64,000 nucleotides of DNA from Lysobacter sp. (GTDB taxonomy: Bacteria; Pseudomonadota; Gammaproteobacteria; Xanthomonadales; Xanthomonadaceae). Shown in pieces: positions 8,655 through 17,982 of the stretch. Numbering within the stretch: the first letter of the stretch is position 1; each line of letters starts with the position of its first letter. Where the stretch lies: positions 62,001 through 126,000 of the forward strand of contig SSGH01000028.1 of the NCBI GenBank assembly GCA_008015835.1. The letters are read 5' to 3'. The notes under the pieces were generated by a model. The model made no database searches and was not told the DNA's origin. It saw only the letters and a list, made by a program, of their open reading frames with translations. The position numbers and the translations under genes were made by a program.

Positions 8655-9512
8655 TCACTGGCTCATATCGGTGCGGAGAATGGTGTTCAGGCCGAAGCAG
8701 GCCCGACGGCTCTGGTTGTGCGAGAGCGGTTCGCCGCCGGCCATCCGGGCCGTGTCGTAGAACCACACCGATCCCGCGGCGTTCTGGCTGCTGCAATTCA
8801 GGAAGCCGTCGGAGCAACTGGCCAGCCAATTCTGCGTGACTTCCAAGCCGACGTTCTGGCTGTAGCCGCCGCAGTAGCTGTCGCCGTCGAACGGCGAGGA
8901 ATCCACATCGGTGCCGACCACGCTGCGGAAGGTCTTGGGCAGCGCCGGGCGGCCGCTGGTGCCGTACAGATAGTTGGCGTTGTAGAACGACATCCAGCTC
9001 TGCTGCTGTTGGCGGACGCCGTCGTTTTGGTAGCCGAGCAGCCAGCCGACCGCGGCTTCGAACACGGTGCCGTTCATCACCGCATCGGCGAGCGGCGTGC
9101 CGGTGGACGACGGCGCCAGCGCGTTCACGCGCACGGTCTTGCTGATGATGTTCGGATAACGGCTGTCGTAGGTCGGGTTGGATAGGATCCAACGCATGAC
9201 GTTGCCGCCGTTGGAGTGGGTGATCACGATGAGGCGCGTGATGCCCTTGGTGTTGATGAAGGTGGTGAGCTGCCCGGCCAGACAGCCGGCGGCGCGGCTA
9301 TCCCACCAATACTGTCCGAAATCGCAGTTGATCACGACGTAATTCGCCGGATTGGGCAGGCCGCCGCGCACGGAGTCGACCATGGCCGGTTGCCAATAGT
9401 CGTTGTACGCGTTGGTTTGAGCGCCGGTGCCGTGGACGAACGCCACGCCGGTGTTGGCGAACGCGCAGGGCGCGGTCGCCGCCAGTAACAAGCCGCAGAG
9501 CAATTTGCGCAC
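8655..9512 (-). CDS. Secreted alpha/beta-hydrolase (lipase/esterase-like)
   Basis: A 285-residue protein starting at a GTG (9512) preceded by GAGGAACTCATC. No nearer ATG would keep the signal peptide, MRKLLCGLLLAATAPCAFA-N. FVHGTG (residues 25-30) is the oxyanion strand-loop. ITHSNGGN places the candidate nucleophile Ser100 in a lipase-like elbow whose first glycine is replaced by Thr or His. Several cysteine pairs (INCDFG, AAGCLAG, DSYCGGY, ASCSDGFLNCSS) point to disulfides, as in exported enzymes. The substrate is unknown. It is the promoter-proximal gene of a two-gene unit with the DUF4785 gene. Confidence 0.75.
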   Translation of the reverse strand: MRKLLCGLLLAATAPCAFANTGVAFVHGTGAQTNAYNDYWQPAMVDSVRGGLPNPANYVVINCDFGQYWWDSRAAGCLAGQLTTFINTKGITRLIVITHSNGGNVMRWILSNPTYDSRYPNIISKTVRVNALAPSSTGTPLADAVMNGTVFEAAVGWLLGYQNDGVRQQQQSWMSFYNANYLYGTSGRPALPKTFRSVVGTDVDSSPFDGDSYCGGYSQNVGLEVTQNWLASCSDGFLNCSSQNAAGSVWFYDTARMAGGEPLSHNQSRRACFGLNTILRTDMSQ

Positions 9513-9943
9513 GATGAGTTCCTCTTTCGATGGTTCCTGATTTCGATGGCGCACCGCGAAACGCGGCGCGGGTCCGTGGACGATGGCTCCCGGTCGTCGC
9601 GATCGAGAGGTCGCGGACGGAGCGCATCCGCGAGGATCGAACGAAGGGAGTTGCGATGCGGGGCTCCCCGAGCCGCCGACATCGGTCCCGAGCATACGTG
9701 GCCGTACGGCGAATTGTCACCCTGCGGCGCATGCTTCGCGACGAGCGGTGCATTCGCTGGGGCGTCGAAACGCGTATCGCCGACGCGCGCATCGCTTGGC
9801 ATCGGCGCGTCCTGCGTTCGCGGGAGGCGGAACCGTTCCCCGCGAATCGAACGTTCGCGCGACTCGCGCGAGCGAGCCTCCGCGCCCGCGCGCCCGCGAT
9901 CGAGGGCATGAGTCGCGAGGCGACGACGACCGAACGTCCGCGA
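9513..9943. other. Gap of 431 bases without a recognisable gene
   Basis: It lies between the start of the secreted esterase gene and the stop of the DUF2461 gene, both on minus. It must hold the esterase promoter. I see no convincing coding sequence: the open frames here are arginine/serine-rich and lack ribosome binding sites. Short palindromes such as TCGAACGTTCG and CGCGCGACTCGCGCG are present, but I assign no function. Confidence 0.5.
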
Positions 9944-10630
9944 TCAGAACTCCAAATCCAAGGCTGCGCTGAGATAGTCGACGAACGGCCCGAGCCGACG
10001 CAGATCGTCGCTGAGCGTGGCGAGCAGGCGCGGGCCGGTCATCGTGGCGTCGTCGAGCGCGCGGATCGCGACGTGGTTCTTGCGGCGCAGATCGTCGAGA
10101 TAGGCGAAATCCGCGGGATAGCCCCGCGGCGCGCGCACCAGCATCTCCGAGTCGTCCAAATCGTAGCGTTTGCGGAACGCGGCGGCGTGCGCGGCGGCGG
10201 CCCAACTGCCGGGGTTGTCGACGATGAATTGGCGAATCCGGCGCAGCGTCTCCGGTTCCGGATGCCATAGCCCCGCGCCGATGAAGCAGTGGCCGGGCTG
10301 CAGATGCAGATAGAACGAGGGCGCTTCCAACTCGCGACTGCGTTCGTGAAACAGCCGCGCGCCTTGCCACAGTTTGTACGGGGATTTATCGCCGGAAAAG
10401 CGCGTATCGCGATGGATACGGAACAGCGAACCGCCGACGGTTTTCGGGTCGGCGCGGTAGTGTTCGCTGACTTCGCGCAGCGCCGGCTGCAGGTCGGCGA
10501 TCAGCGCGAGAAACGGGCCGCGCACATGCGCTTCGTACTCATGCTTATGCGCATGGAACCACTCGCGTTCGTTATGGCGGGCCAGGCCGCGCATGAATTT
10601 GAAACTGGCGTCGGAAAAATAGCGGCTCAT
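9944..10630 (-). CDS. DUF2461/TIGR02453 family protein
   Basis: A 228-residue cytoplasmic protein of the widespread TIGR02453 family, whose function is unknown. Diagnostic segments are NEREWFHAHKHEYE near residue 20, FRIHRDTRFSGDKSPYK near residue 70, and GAGLWHPEPETLRRIRQ. Its ATG overlaps the TGA of sbcB by four bases (ATGA), so translation is probably coupled. It is the last gene of the long kynurenine/sbcB run. Confidence 0.88.
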   Translation of the reverse strand: MSRYFSDASFKFMRGLARHNEREWFHAHKHEYEAHVRGPFLALIADLQPALREVSEHYRADPKTVGGSLFRIHRDTRFSGDKSPYKLWQGARLFHERSRELEAPSFYLHLQPGHCFIGAGLWHPEPETLRRIRQFIVDNPGSWAAAAHAAAFRKRYDLDDSEMLVRAPRGYPADFAYLDDLRRKNHVAIRALDDATMTGPRLLATLSDDLRRLGPFVDYLSAALDLEF

Positions 10631-12108
10631 GACGAGGCGGTCTCCGGGTCGGTGCGCGGATCGGTGTCGAGATCGGCCTTCAGATCGCGCGCCCAGGCGT
10701 CGAGCGCATCGAGCAATCGCTGGGCGCGGCCGTCGCCCGCATGCGCGGCGCGCAGCGCGTCGATCTCGGCGCGGTGGCTGTCGAACGTGTACTCGGACCC
10801 GCCGCGATCCTCGTACAGACGCTGTCGCCGATAGGCGCGCCAACGCGCGGCCTCGTTCGCGTCCAGACTTTCGGGCCAGTTGCGCGCGCGGTAGCGGAAC
10901 AGCAATTCGCGCAGGCGCGGGTCGTGCAGCCCGAAATCGCCCGCTTCGCGCAGCGCCTGCGGCGAGGCGCTGCGGATGTCGGGAAATCGTTTGCGATCGC
11001 TATCGGGCAAGAAGCCGTCGTACAGCGCGCCGTCGGCGTCCAGCGCCGCCAGCGGTGGGCGCTTCGCGTACACGCGACGAATCTTTTCGGCGAGCGTCGG
11101 CCCCGCGGCACGCAGGCGCTCGGCGTGCGCGCGCACGCGCTCGGGGTCGATCCGCAGACGTTCCAACTCCTCGCCGCGCACATGCGCCCACTCCACCAAA
11201 ATCGGCGAACGGTTGAGATGCACTTCCTTGAGCGGAATGCGCGCGACGCCCGGCGGCAAGTCCGCGGCCGGTGTGTACAACCGGTCGAGAATCTCATCGA
11301 CATCCAGCGTCAACAGCGCGTCCGGGGGTTCATCGAGATCGTAAACGACGACGCGGTTGTCGATGGTCGGATGTCGCGTCAGCGGCGCGACCGCCGCCGC
11401 GCAGAAGCGGCTGGCCGGAAAACGCTGCGAAATATGCAGCACCGGCGTCATCGCGACGGTGTCCAGCAAGCGCGCGGCGAAACGCTTATCGCGCAGGCGC
11501 AGCGCGTATTCCCAGAGCTTCGGCTGCGACTGTTTCAGCTTGCGCGCCAAACCGATCAGCGCGCGCACGTCCGACAGCGCCTCGTGCGCGTCGCCGATGC
11601 GCACGTCGTTCGCTTCGGCCAGATGCTCCAGCTTGAACGAGGGCGCGCCGTCTTCGCGCAGCGGCCAGTGCAGGCCCTCCGGGCGCAGTGCGCAGGCCAT
11701 GCGCATCACGTCGAGCAGATCCCAGCGCGAATTCCCGCCCCGCCATTCGCGTTCGTACGGGTCGTAGAACTGACGATACAGACCGAAACGCACGAACTCG
11801 TCGTCGAAACGCAGCGAGTTGTAGCCGAGCGAGCACGTCTCCGGCACCGACATCGCCTCGAAGATGCGCGCGAACGCGTCGGCCTCGCTTACGCCGTCGC
11901 GGTGCGCGCGCTGAGGTTCGATGCCGGTGATCAGCGTCGCCGTGGGTGAGGGCAGCAGATCGTCGGCGGGCCGCACGAGAATATCGTGCGGTTCTTCGAT
12001 CGGGTTGAGATCGACGTCGGTGCGGATCGCCGCGAATTGCGCGATGCGGCTGCGTCGCGGATCGGCGCCGAACGTTTCCAGGTCGTAGAACAGGAACGAT
12101 GCGGGCAT
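10627..12108 (-). CDS. sbcB: Exodeoxyribonuclease I
   Basis: A 493-residue 3'-5' single-strand DNA exonuclease acting in recombination and mismatch repair. The DEDD-type active site is visible: FYDLETFG (Asp9, Glu11), YNSLRFDDEF, and HEALSDVRA. The SH3-like and C-terminal helical regions of ExoI follow. The length agrees with E. coli ExoI (475). The start codon overlaps the kmo stop by one base (TGATG), and the stop overlaps the next gene, so it is translated within the kynurenine operon's tail although its role is unrelated. Confidence 0.93.
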   Translation of the reverse strand: MPASFLFYDLETFGADPRRSRIAQFAAIRTDVDLNPIEEPHDILVRPADDLLPSPTATLITGIEPQRAHRDGVSEADAFARIFEAMSVPETCSLGYNSLRFDDEFVRFGLYRQFYDPYEREWRGGNSRWDLLDVMRMACALRPEGLHWPLREDGAPSFKLEHLAEANDVRIGDAHEALSDVRALIGLARKLKQSQPKLWEYALRLRDKRFAARLLDTVAMTPVLHISQRFPASRFCAAAVAPLTRHPTIDNRVVVYDLDEPPDALLTLDVDEILDRLYTPAADLPPGVARIPLKEVHLNRSPILVEWAHVRGEELERLRIDPERVRAHAERLRAAGPTLAEKIRRVYAKRPPLAALDADGALYDGFLPDSDRKRFPDIRSASPQALREAGDFGLHDPRLRELLFRYRARNWPESLDANEAARWRAYRRQRLYEDRGGSEYTFDSHRAEIDALRAAHAGDGRAQRLLDALDAWARDLKADLDTDPRTDPETASS

Positions 12109-13508
12109 CAGTCGTCCAAGGGCAGCGGCGCGAGGCGCACGCGGATTTCGCGATCCAACCACGCCCAATCGATCCCGTCCAGGCTGCGGTGTCCGGCGGT
12201 CGCCTCCACCAGCAGGGCGCGCTGCGTCGCGCCGCGCGCGAACGCGACCGCGTACGGCACGCGCCGGAACGACACCATCGCGTAGCGCGGCACGAAGCGA
12301 TCCGGATGCCGATGCGCCAGTTCGCGCTCGAGCTCGCGCTGCAGCAAAAAATCCTCGTCGTCGACGCGGTCGCTCATCTCGCGGTAGTTTTCGAGCGCCA
12401 TGTGTTGGATCGCGGCGGCGTTCGGTTTGCGCTCGGCTTCGAAGGCGGCGAACGCGGTGTCGGTATCGGGATCGCGTTCGAGATGGTCGGCCAATGCGAC
12501 GCAGTCTTCGAACGCGCAGTTCATGCCTTGGCCGTGGAAGGGCACCATCGCGTGCGCGGCGTCGCCGAGCAGCACCGCGCGGCCGTCCAAGCGCCAGCGA
12601 TCCAAGTACAGCGTCGCCAGCATACCGGTCGGGTTGCGCTCGAAGTCCTGCGCCAGATCGGGAATCAGCGGCAGCGCATCGGCGAACGCGTGTTCGTACA
12701 ACGCCTGCGCGGCCGCGCCGTCGCGCACTTGCGCGAAACTCGGCGTCGAGCCGTCGTCCGGTCCCTCGCCCGAACTCTCGTTCGGCAGGAACAAGGTGAC
12801 GGTGAACGTGCGCTCGTCGTTAGGCAGCGCGATGCACATGTAATCGCCGCGCGGCCAGATATGCAGCGCGTTCGGTTCGATTCGGAAATCGCCATGCTCG
12901 TCCGGCGGGATTTCCAATTCTTTGTAACTGTGCGGCATGACTTCGAGGCGTTCGCCAAGATCGCGCGCCGCGTTCATCGCCGCGCGCAGACTGGAACCGG
13001 CGCCGTCGCAGCCGATCAACGCGTGGAAGCGATGCGCGATGTCCTCGTGCTCGCCGACGAAATGCGCGATGCGCGCGTCGAAGTCGACCTGCTCCAAACG
13101 TCGATCGAAATGGAGCACGGCTCCGGCGGCTTCGGCGGCGTTCAGCAGCAGAATATTCAGATCGGCGCGGCTGATCGACCAGATCACCTCGCTGTCGTCC
13201 TTGCCGTAGCGCTGCAGTTGCTGACGGCCGTCGGCGAAATGCACCATGCGTCCGCGCATCATGACCGCTTGCTTCAGCACGTCGCGATCCACGCCCGCGG
13301 CGCGCAGCGCATTCAAACCGCGCTCGGCCAAGGCGAGATTGATCGAACGGCCGCCCGCGTAGCCGTGCACGCGCGGGTCGCCGCGACGCTCGAACAATTC
13401 GACGCGCCAGCCGCGCTGCGCCAGCAAGGTCGCCAGCAGCGGGCCGGCGAGACCGGCGCCGACCACGGTGAGCGAAGGTTTCGAATCGAATGCGTCGGTC
13501 GTGATCAT
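12108..13508 (-). CDS. kmo: Kynurenine 3-monooxygenase
   Basis: A 466-residue FAD-dependent hydroxylase that converts L-kynurenine to 3-hydroxykynurenine with NADPH and O2. The Rossmann motif VVGAGLAGPL begins at about residue 15. GYAGGRSINLALAERG is a strong kmo signature. GCDGAGSS is the DG motif, and GRAVLLGDAAHAMVPFHGQG is the GD motif contacting FAD. The C-terminal region contains the helices expected of KMO. The start codon overlaps the kynU stop (ATGA) and the stop overlaps sbcB. The product feeds KynU, encoded immediately upstream. Confidence 0.94.
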   Translation of the reverse strand: MITTDAFDSKPSLTVVGAGLAGPLLATLLAQRGWRVELFERRGDPRVHGYAGGRSINLALAERGLNALRAAGVDRDVLKQAVMMRGRMVHFADGRQQLQRYGKDDSEVIWSISRADLNILLLNAAEAAGAVLHFDRRLEQVDFDARIAHFVGEHEDIAHRFHALIGCDGAGSSLRAAMNAARDLGERLEVMPHSYKELEIPPDEHGDFRIEPNALHIWPRGDYMCIALPNDERTFTVTLFLPNESSGEGPDDGSTPSFAQVRDGAAAQALYEHAFADALPLIPDLAQDFERNPTGMLATLYLDRWRLDGRAVLLGDAAHAMVPFHGQGMNCAFEDCVALADHLERDPDTDTAFAAFEAERKPNAAAIQHMALENYREMSDRVDDEDFLLQRELERELAHRHPDRFVPRYAMVSFRRVPYAVAFARGATQRALLVEATAGHRSLDGIDWAWLDREIRVRLAPLPLDD

Positions 13509-14818
13509 GCGCGCCAGGCCTCGACACCGCGCACGAAGCGCAGAACGTCGGCATAGGTGTTGTAGAGCGGGGCGGGAGAAATGCGGATGGTGTCGGGTTC
13601 GCGCCAATCGCCGAGCACGCCGCGCGCGGCGAGGAATTCGAACAGCGAACGACCGGCATCGCGACCGCTCAGGCCGCGGCCCTGCAGCACGCGCAGCGAC
13701 AACTGACAGCCGCGCTGTGCGGGATCGGACGGCGTGACGATGCGCAGCGTCTCCGCGAGCCGTTCGCGAATCAGCGTTTCGAGCGCGCCGGTCAGCCGCT
13801 CGGATTTGGCGCGCAGCGCGGACATGCCGACCTGCGCGAACACATCGAGCGACGCGCGTAGCGGCGCGAGCCCGAGAATCGGCGGATTGCTCAATTGCCA
13901 GCCGTCCGCGCCGGGCGTGGGCACGAACTCCGGCCCCATCTTGAAGCGCGAGGTCTGATCGTGCCCCCACCAACCGGCGAAACGCGGGCGATCGCTGCGC
14001 GCATGCCGTTCGTGTACGAAACAACCGGCCACCGCGCCGGGACCGGAGTTCATGTATTTGTAGTGGCACCACACCGCGAAATCCGCGCCGCTATCGTGCA
14101 AACCCAGCGGAAGATTGCCGACCGCATGCGCCAGATCGAAACCGACGATCGCACCGGCCGCATGGCCGAGTCGCGCGATTTCGTTCAGATCGAAGGCTTG
14201 CCCGGTGCGGTATTGCACGCCGGGCCACAGAATCAACGCGAGGCGAGGCCCGTGTTCGGCGATGGCGCGTTCGATCGCGCTCATGCTGAAGGTGCCGTCG
14301 TCGCGATCGGGTTCGAGTTCGATCAGGCAGCGGTCCGGCGATAAACCGTGGAACTCAAGCTGCGACGCCATCGCATGGCGATCCGACGGAAACGCGCCGG
14401 CTTCCATGAGAATGGCGTTGCGTTGCGCATCGGGGCGGAAAAAACTCACCATCATCAGATGCAGATTGGCGGTGAGCGAATTCATCGCCACCACTTCCGC
14501 CGGCTGCGCGCCGACGATCTCGGCGAGGCCATCACGCACCAGTTCGTGATACGGCATCCACGGCGCGGGTTCGCGGAAATGCCCCTCGACCGCGTCGCGC
14601 GCCCACTTGTCCATGACTTCGTCGACGTAAGCGCGAGCGCCCTTCGGTTGCAATCCGAGCGAATTCCCGCAGAAATAGGCCATCTCGTCGCCGTCGTGGC
14701 GCGGAATATGGAACTGCGCGCGAAGATCGCCCAACGCATCGTTCGCGTCGCGCTCCGCGGCCCACGCGTCGTCGATCGGCGCGCCGTTTATGGTTGCATC
14801 GTTCGGCGTAACCTTCAT
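13505..14818 (-). CDS. kynU: Kynureninase
   Basis: A 437-residue PLP enzyme that cleaves 3-hydroxykynurenine (and kynurenine) to 3-hydroxyanthranilate (or anthranilate) plus alanine. The signatures are YFCGNSLGLQP near residue 48, MNSLTANLH, GFDLAHAVGN with the PLP-contacting Asp, and WCHYKYMNSGPGA with the PLP Schiff-base lysine. The length is standard. It begins a block of three or four overlapping genes (kynU-kmo-sbcB-DUF2461) and is separated from the ACMS decarboxylase gene by a 142-base gap that holds an inverted repeat. It may therefore have its own promoter. Confidence 0.95.
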   Translation of the reverse strand: MKVTPNDATINGAPIDDAWAAERDANDALGDLRAQFHIPRHDGDEMAYFCGNSLGLQPKGARAYVDEVMDKWARDAVEGHFREPAPWMPYHELVRDGLAEIVGAQPAEVVAMNSLTANLHLMMVSFFRPDAQRNAILMEAGAFPSDRHAMASQLEFHGLSPDRCLIELEPDRDDGTFSMSAIERAIAEHGPRLALILWPGVQYRTGQAFDLNEIARLGHAAGAIVGFDLAHAVGNLPLGLHDSGADFAVWCHYKYMNSGPGAVAGCFVHERHARSDRPRFAGWWGHDQTSRFKMGPEFVPTPGADGWQLSNPPILGLAPLRASLDVFAQVGMSALRAKSERLTGALETLIRERLAETLRIVTPSDPAQRGCQLSLRVLQGRGLSGRDAGRSLFEFLAARGVLGDWREPDTIRISPAPLYNTYADVLRFVRGVEAWRA

Positions 14819-14828
14819 GCGTATTTCT

Positions 14829-14902
14829 CATAGGGTGCGCCTGCGGCGCACCGCTTCGATCGCAGCAGTGACGAGTGCGGTGCGCCACAGGCACACCCTA
14901 TG
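14829..14902. repeat. Interrupted inverted repeat (CATAGGGTGCGCCTG ... CAGGCACACCCTATG)
   Basis: The outer arms at 14829-14843 and 14888-14902 are near-perfect reverse complements (one mismatch). Inner GGCGCACCG and CGGTGCGCC blocks also pair, so most of the 74 bases can fold into one long hairpin. It lies between kynU and the ACMS decarboxylase gene and looks like a dispersed intergenic repeat rather than a simple terminator, since no T-run follows. Confidence 0.65.
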
Positions 14903-14960
14903 GTGTTTTCGACCGACGCGTCGCAAGCGCACCCGGTGACGCTCATCCTATATTTTCGCG

Positions 14961-15971
14961 TCATGCGAACCTCGCGGCGGGCAATCCCAGCCATTCGAGC
15001 GCAGTGCCGTGATAAAGCCGCGCACGTTCGGTCTCGGTCAATTCGAGCGCTGCGATGCCGGCGCCCGGCTCCTGTTCGCCCAGCGGGAAAGGATAATCGG
15101 TGCCCAACATGATGCGCTCCGTACCGCAGGTGTCGATCAGATAGCGCAAGGCGCGCGGATCGGCCACCCAGGAGTCGAAATACAGCCGCGACAAATATTC
15201 GCGTGGATTGCGGAAATTGTCGGTGGCGACCAGATCGGGCCGCATGTTGAAACCGTGTTCGATGCGGCCGATGGTGTAGGGAAAACTGCCGCCGCCGTGG
15301 GCGAGGCAGATTTTCAGATTCGGCAACCGCTCCAACACGCCGCCGAAGATCAGGCAACACGCAGCGCGCGCCTGCTCGGCCGGCATGCCGACCAGCCACG
15401 GCAGCCAATACTTCGGCATCGATTCGCTGCCCATCATGTCCCAGGGATGCACCAGAATCGCCGCGCCCAATTCGCTGGCGGCGCGGAAAAACTCGAACAG
15501 TTCCGGCGCGTCCAGATTCCAATCGCCCACGTGCGAACCGATCTGCACGCCCTGCAGGCCGAGCTGATCCATGCAGCGTTCGAGCTCCTGGATCGCCAAA
15601 CGCGGCGACTGCAGCGGCACGGTGCCGATGCCCGCGTAATGCCGCGGATAATCGCGCACGGCTTCGGCCATGTGGTCGTTCAACGCTTGATGCAGATCGT
15701 GCGCGTGCTGCGCCTTCGCCCAGTACGCGAACATGACCGGCACGGTGCTGATGACCTGCACCTGCACGTCGAAGCCGGCGTATTCGTCGATGCGGATTTT
15801 CGGGTCCCAGGTTTTGGGCCAAATCTCGCGGAAGAATTTGCCGTCCTTGTAGATGCGCGAACGTCCGTCGTCGCCGTGATGGATCACCGGGAAACGAATA
15901 TCGCCGTATTTGGCCGCTAAATCGGGCCAATCGCGGGGCAGGTAATGGGCGTGGGTGTCGATTTTCAGCAT
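14961..15971 (-). CDS. nbaD: 2-amino-3-carboxymuconate-6-semialdehyde decarboxylase (ACMSD)
   Basis: A 336-residue zinc amidohydrolase-fold enzyme that decarboxylates ACMS to 2-aminomuconate-6-semialdehyde and releases CO2. It diverts carbon from quinolinate/NAD synthesis to catabolism. The metal motif THAHYLP gives His7 and His9. QIGSHVGDWNLD, LVHPWDMMG and CLAHGGGSFPYT hold further ligands and active-site His, and MLGTDYPFPLGE carries the metal Asp. FDVQVQVISTVPVMFAYWA is typical of ACMSD. It lies 72 bases after the exported amidohydrolase gene in the kynurenine cluster. Confidence 0.93.
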   Translation of the reverse strand: MLKIDTHAHYLPRDWPDLAAKYGDIRFPVIHHGDDGRSRIYKDGKFFREIWPKTWDPKIRIDEYAGFDVQVQVISTVPVMFAYWAKAQHAHDLHQALNDHMAEAVRDYPRHYAGIGTVPLQSPRLAIQELERCMDQLGLQGVQIGSHVGDWNLDAPELFEFFRAASELGAAILVHPWDMMGSESMPKYWLPWLVGMPAEQARAACCLIFGGVLERLPNLKICLAHGGGSFPYTIGRIEHGFNMRPDLVATDNFRNPREYLSRLYFDSWVADPRALRYLIDTCGTERIMLGTDYPFPLGEQEPGAGIAALELTETERARLYHGTALEWLGLPAARFA

Positions 15972-16043
15972 CGTGCGCGGCTCTCGTTTCCCTCGGCGCT
16001 GCGGGCCGAATCGCGCGCGACGGCGAAGCGGCCTAGCTTCGTA

Positions 16044-17429
16044 TTATCGCCCATCGCGCACCGTGCCGGCCGGCGTGCGCAGGCGATGCACCACGCCGTC
16101 CTTCATCACGAAAACGACCGCGCGCAACCGCGATACGTCGGTCGTCGGATCGCCGTCGACGGCGATCAGATCCGCGAGGTATCCCACGCGCAGGCGCCCG
16201 AGCGAAGTCGCCATGCCCAGCGCATCGGCGTTGTTCGTCGTCGCCGCCGCGAGCGCGGCGGAGGCGGGCACGCCGCTGGCGACGTACAGCTCCAACTCGC
16301 GCACGGTGGCGTCGGTGCCGAAGCTAGGGCCGGCGTCGGTGCCCAAGCCGAGCGGTATGCCGGCGCGCCAGGCCCGGCCCGGGTTCGCGATCGTCGCGTC
16401 GGCCCAGGCGTTCAAGGCATCGACGCCGTCGCCGCCGGGCGCGTTCGCGAACATCGCCGATCGCGAGCGCACGAATTCGGCGACGAAGGCGGTGGGGATC
16501 AAGTAAGCGCCGCGCGCGCGAAACGTCTTCGACGAGGCCGCGTCGACGTAGGTGCCGTGTTCGATGGTCTTGGCGCCGGCGTCGAGTGCGGTCCCGATCG
16601 CGACGGCGCTGTACGCGTGCGCCGCGACCGGACGGTTCGCTTGCGCGGCGGCGGCGGTCGCGGCCCGGATTTCGTCGTCGAACATGATCGGCGGCGCGTC
16701 TTTGCGGCCGCCGGATTCGCGCCCGGAACCGGAGACGGTGAGCTTGATCCAGTCCGAACCTTGCTCGATGTTTTCGCGCACGGCGCGGCGGCAACTGCCG
16801 ATATCGTCGCAAGCGGCGGGTGCGTAGGGCCATTCGAGCGGGCCGGCGCGCTTCGCGCCATGCCCGCCGGTGCGCGAGATCACGCGACCGGCCGCGAAAA
16901 TCCGCGGACCGGGCACATCGCCGCGCGCGATGGCATCGCGCAGCGCGAACACGGCGCCGCCGTTATCGCCGACATCGCGCACGGCGGTGACGCCGGCGTC
17001 GAGCAGGCGCGCGGCATAGCCCGCCGAGGACAACGCCGTGCGCGCCGGCGAGGTGCTGGTGATCGGATCCGCGTCCATGGCGATCGCCAGATGCATATGC
17101 AGATCGATCAAGCCCGGCAGCACGTATGCGCCGGACAGATCGATTTCCCGTGCGTCCTGGCCGTAATCGCTCGCGGGGCGATGCCCCGGATCCACGGCGA
17201 CGATGCGCCCGTCGCGAATCGCGAGCGTGCTGGCGCCGAGCGGGGCCTGTCCCGGCTCGGCGAGCACGTGGCCGGCGTGGACGACGATGACGGGCGAGGG
17301 CGGCGACGCTGGCGGCTCCGCTGGCGGCTCCGCCGATTGCGCGCGCGCCTCCGCGGGCGCGAGCGCCGCGGCCAACGACAAGACGATCGGCACGACGGCC
17401 GAAGCGGCGGCGACCGCGAATCGAATCAT
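16044..17429 (-). CDS. Exported metal-dependent amidohydrolase
   Basis: A 461-residue protein with a signal peptide (about residues 1-31, ending EARAQS). The amidohydrolase superfamily motifs are clear: LIDLHMHL (HxH), [11 protein letters not shown] (candidate carbamylated Lys), [17 protein letters not shown], and [12 protein letters not shown] with the metal Asp. The family includes imidazolonepropionase-like and Pro-Xaa carboxypeptidase-like enzymes, and the substrate cannot be told from sequence. Its ATG overlaps the stop of the 3-hydroxyanthranilate dioxygenase gene (ATGA), so it is part of the kynurenine operon. Its signal peptide is odd for a cytosolic pathway and suggests a role in processing an extracytoplasmic substrate. 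Confidence 0.85.
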   Translation of the reverse strand: MIRFAVAAASAVVPIVLSLAAALAPAEARAQSAEPPAEPPASPPSPVIVVHAGHVLAEPGQAPLGASTLAIRDGRIVAVDPGHRPASDYGQDAREIDLSGAYVLPGLIDLHMHLAIAMDADPITSTSPARTALSSAGYAARLLDAGVTAVRDVGDNGGAVFALRDAIARGDVPGPRIFAAGRVISRTGGHGAKRAGPLEWPYAPAACDDIGSCRRAVRENIEQGSDWIKLTVSGSGRESGGRKDAPPIMFDDEIRAATAAAAQANRPVAAHAYSAVAIGTALDAGAKTIEHGTYVDAASSKTFRARGAYLIPTAFVAEFVRSRSAMFANAPGGDGVDALNAWADATIANPGRAWRAGIPLGLGTDAGPSFGTDATVRELELYVASGVPASAALAAATTNNADALGMATSLGRLRVGYLADLIAVDGDPTTDVSRLRAVVFVMKDGVVHRLRTPAGTVRDGR

Positions 17430-17965
17430 TCGCTCTGCGCTTCCGGAGCGTCGTACTTCGCGGGCGCCGGATTCAGATGCCCGCACCCCTTGCACGTGCG
17501 ATGTTCGCGGGAACGATAGAAGCGTTCGAACACCGCCGGAAAATCCTGTTCGATATCCACCAGCGGAAAGAACTCTTCGTACAGTTTCGTGTTGCAGGCT
17601 TCGCAGTACCACTGCAGCCCATCGAGTTCGTGAGGAAGGCGCTTGCGTTCGATCACCAACCCCACGCCGCCGGCCATACGCTGCGGCGAGTGCGGGACGC
17701 GCGGCGGCAGGTAGAACATCTCGCCGGCTTTGATCGGAATATCGCGCGGCGCGCCGTTTTCCTGGATGCGCAGCACCATCTCGCCTTCCAACTGATAGAA
17801 CCACTCCGGGCCTTCGTCCCAGTGGTAATCGGTGCGCTGGTTAGGCCCGCCGACGATCATCACGATGAAATCGGCGTCGACGATGCATTTGTTGCCGACC
17901 GGCGGTTTCAACAGATGATGGTGTTCGTCGACCCACGTCAGCAGATTCATCGGGTTCGGCAACAT
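17426..17965 (-). CDS. nbaC: 3-hydroxyanthranilate 3,4-dioxygenase
   Basis: A 179-residue cupin Fe(II) enzyme that opens the ring of 3-hydroxyanthranilate to 2-amino-3-carboxymuconate semialdehyde. The iron ligands expected from family structures are His48 ([11 protein letters not shown]), Glu54 and His92 (PRVPHSPQR). A C-terminal rubredoxin-like site, CEAC and CKGC, is the feature of bacterial enzymes. A good ribosome site (GCAGGAGACGTTC) supports the start at 17965; a second Met (MNLLTW) lies five residues on. It is 17 bases downstream of the bicarbonate permease gene. Confidence 0.95.
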   Translation of the reverse strand: MLPNPMNLLTWVDEHHHLLKPPVGNKCIVDADFIVMIVGGPNQRTDYHWDEGPEWFYQLEGEMVLRIQENGAPRDIPIKAGEMFYLPPRVPHSPQRMAGGVGLVIERKRLPHELDGLQWYCEACNTKLYEEFFPLVDIEQDFPAVFERFYRSREHRTCKGCGHLNPAPAKYDAPEAQSE

Positions 17966-17982
17966 GAACGTCTCCTGCGGTC

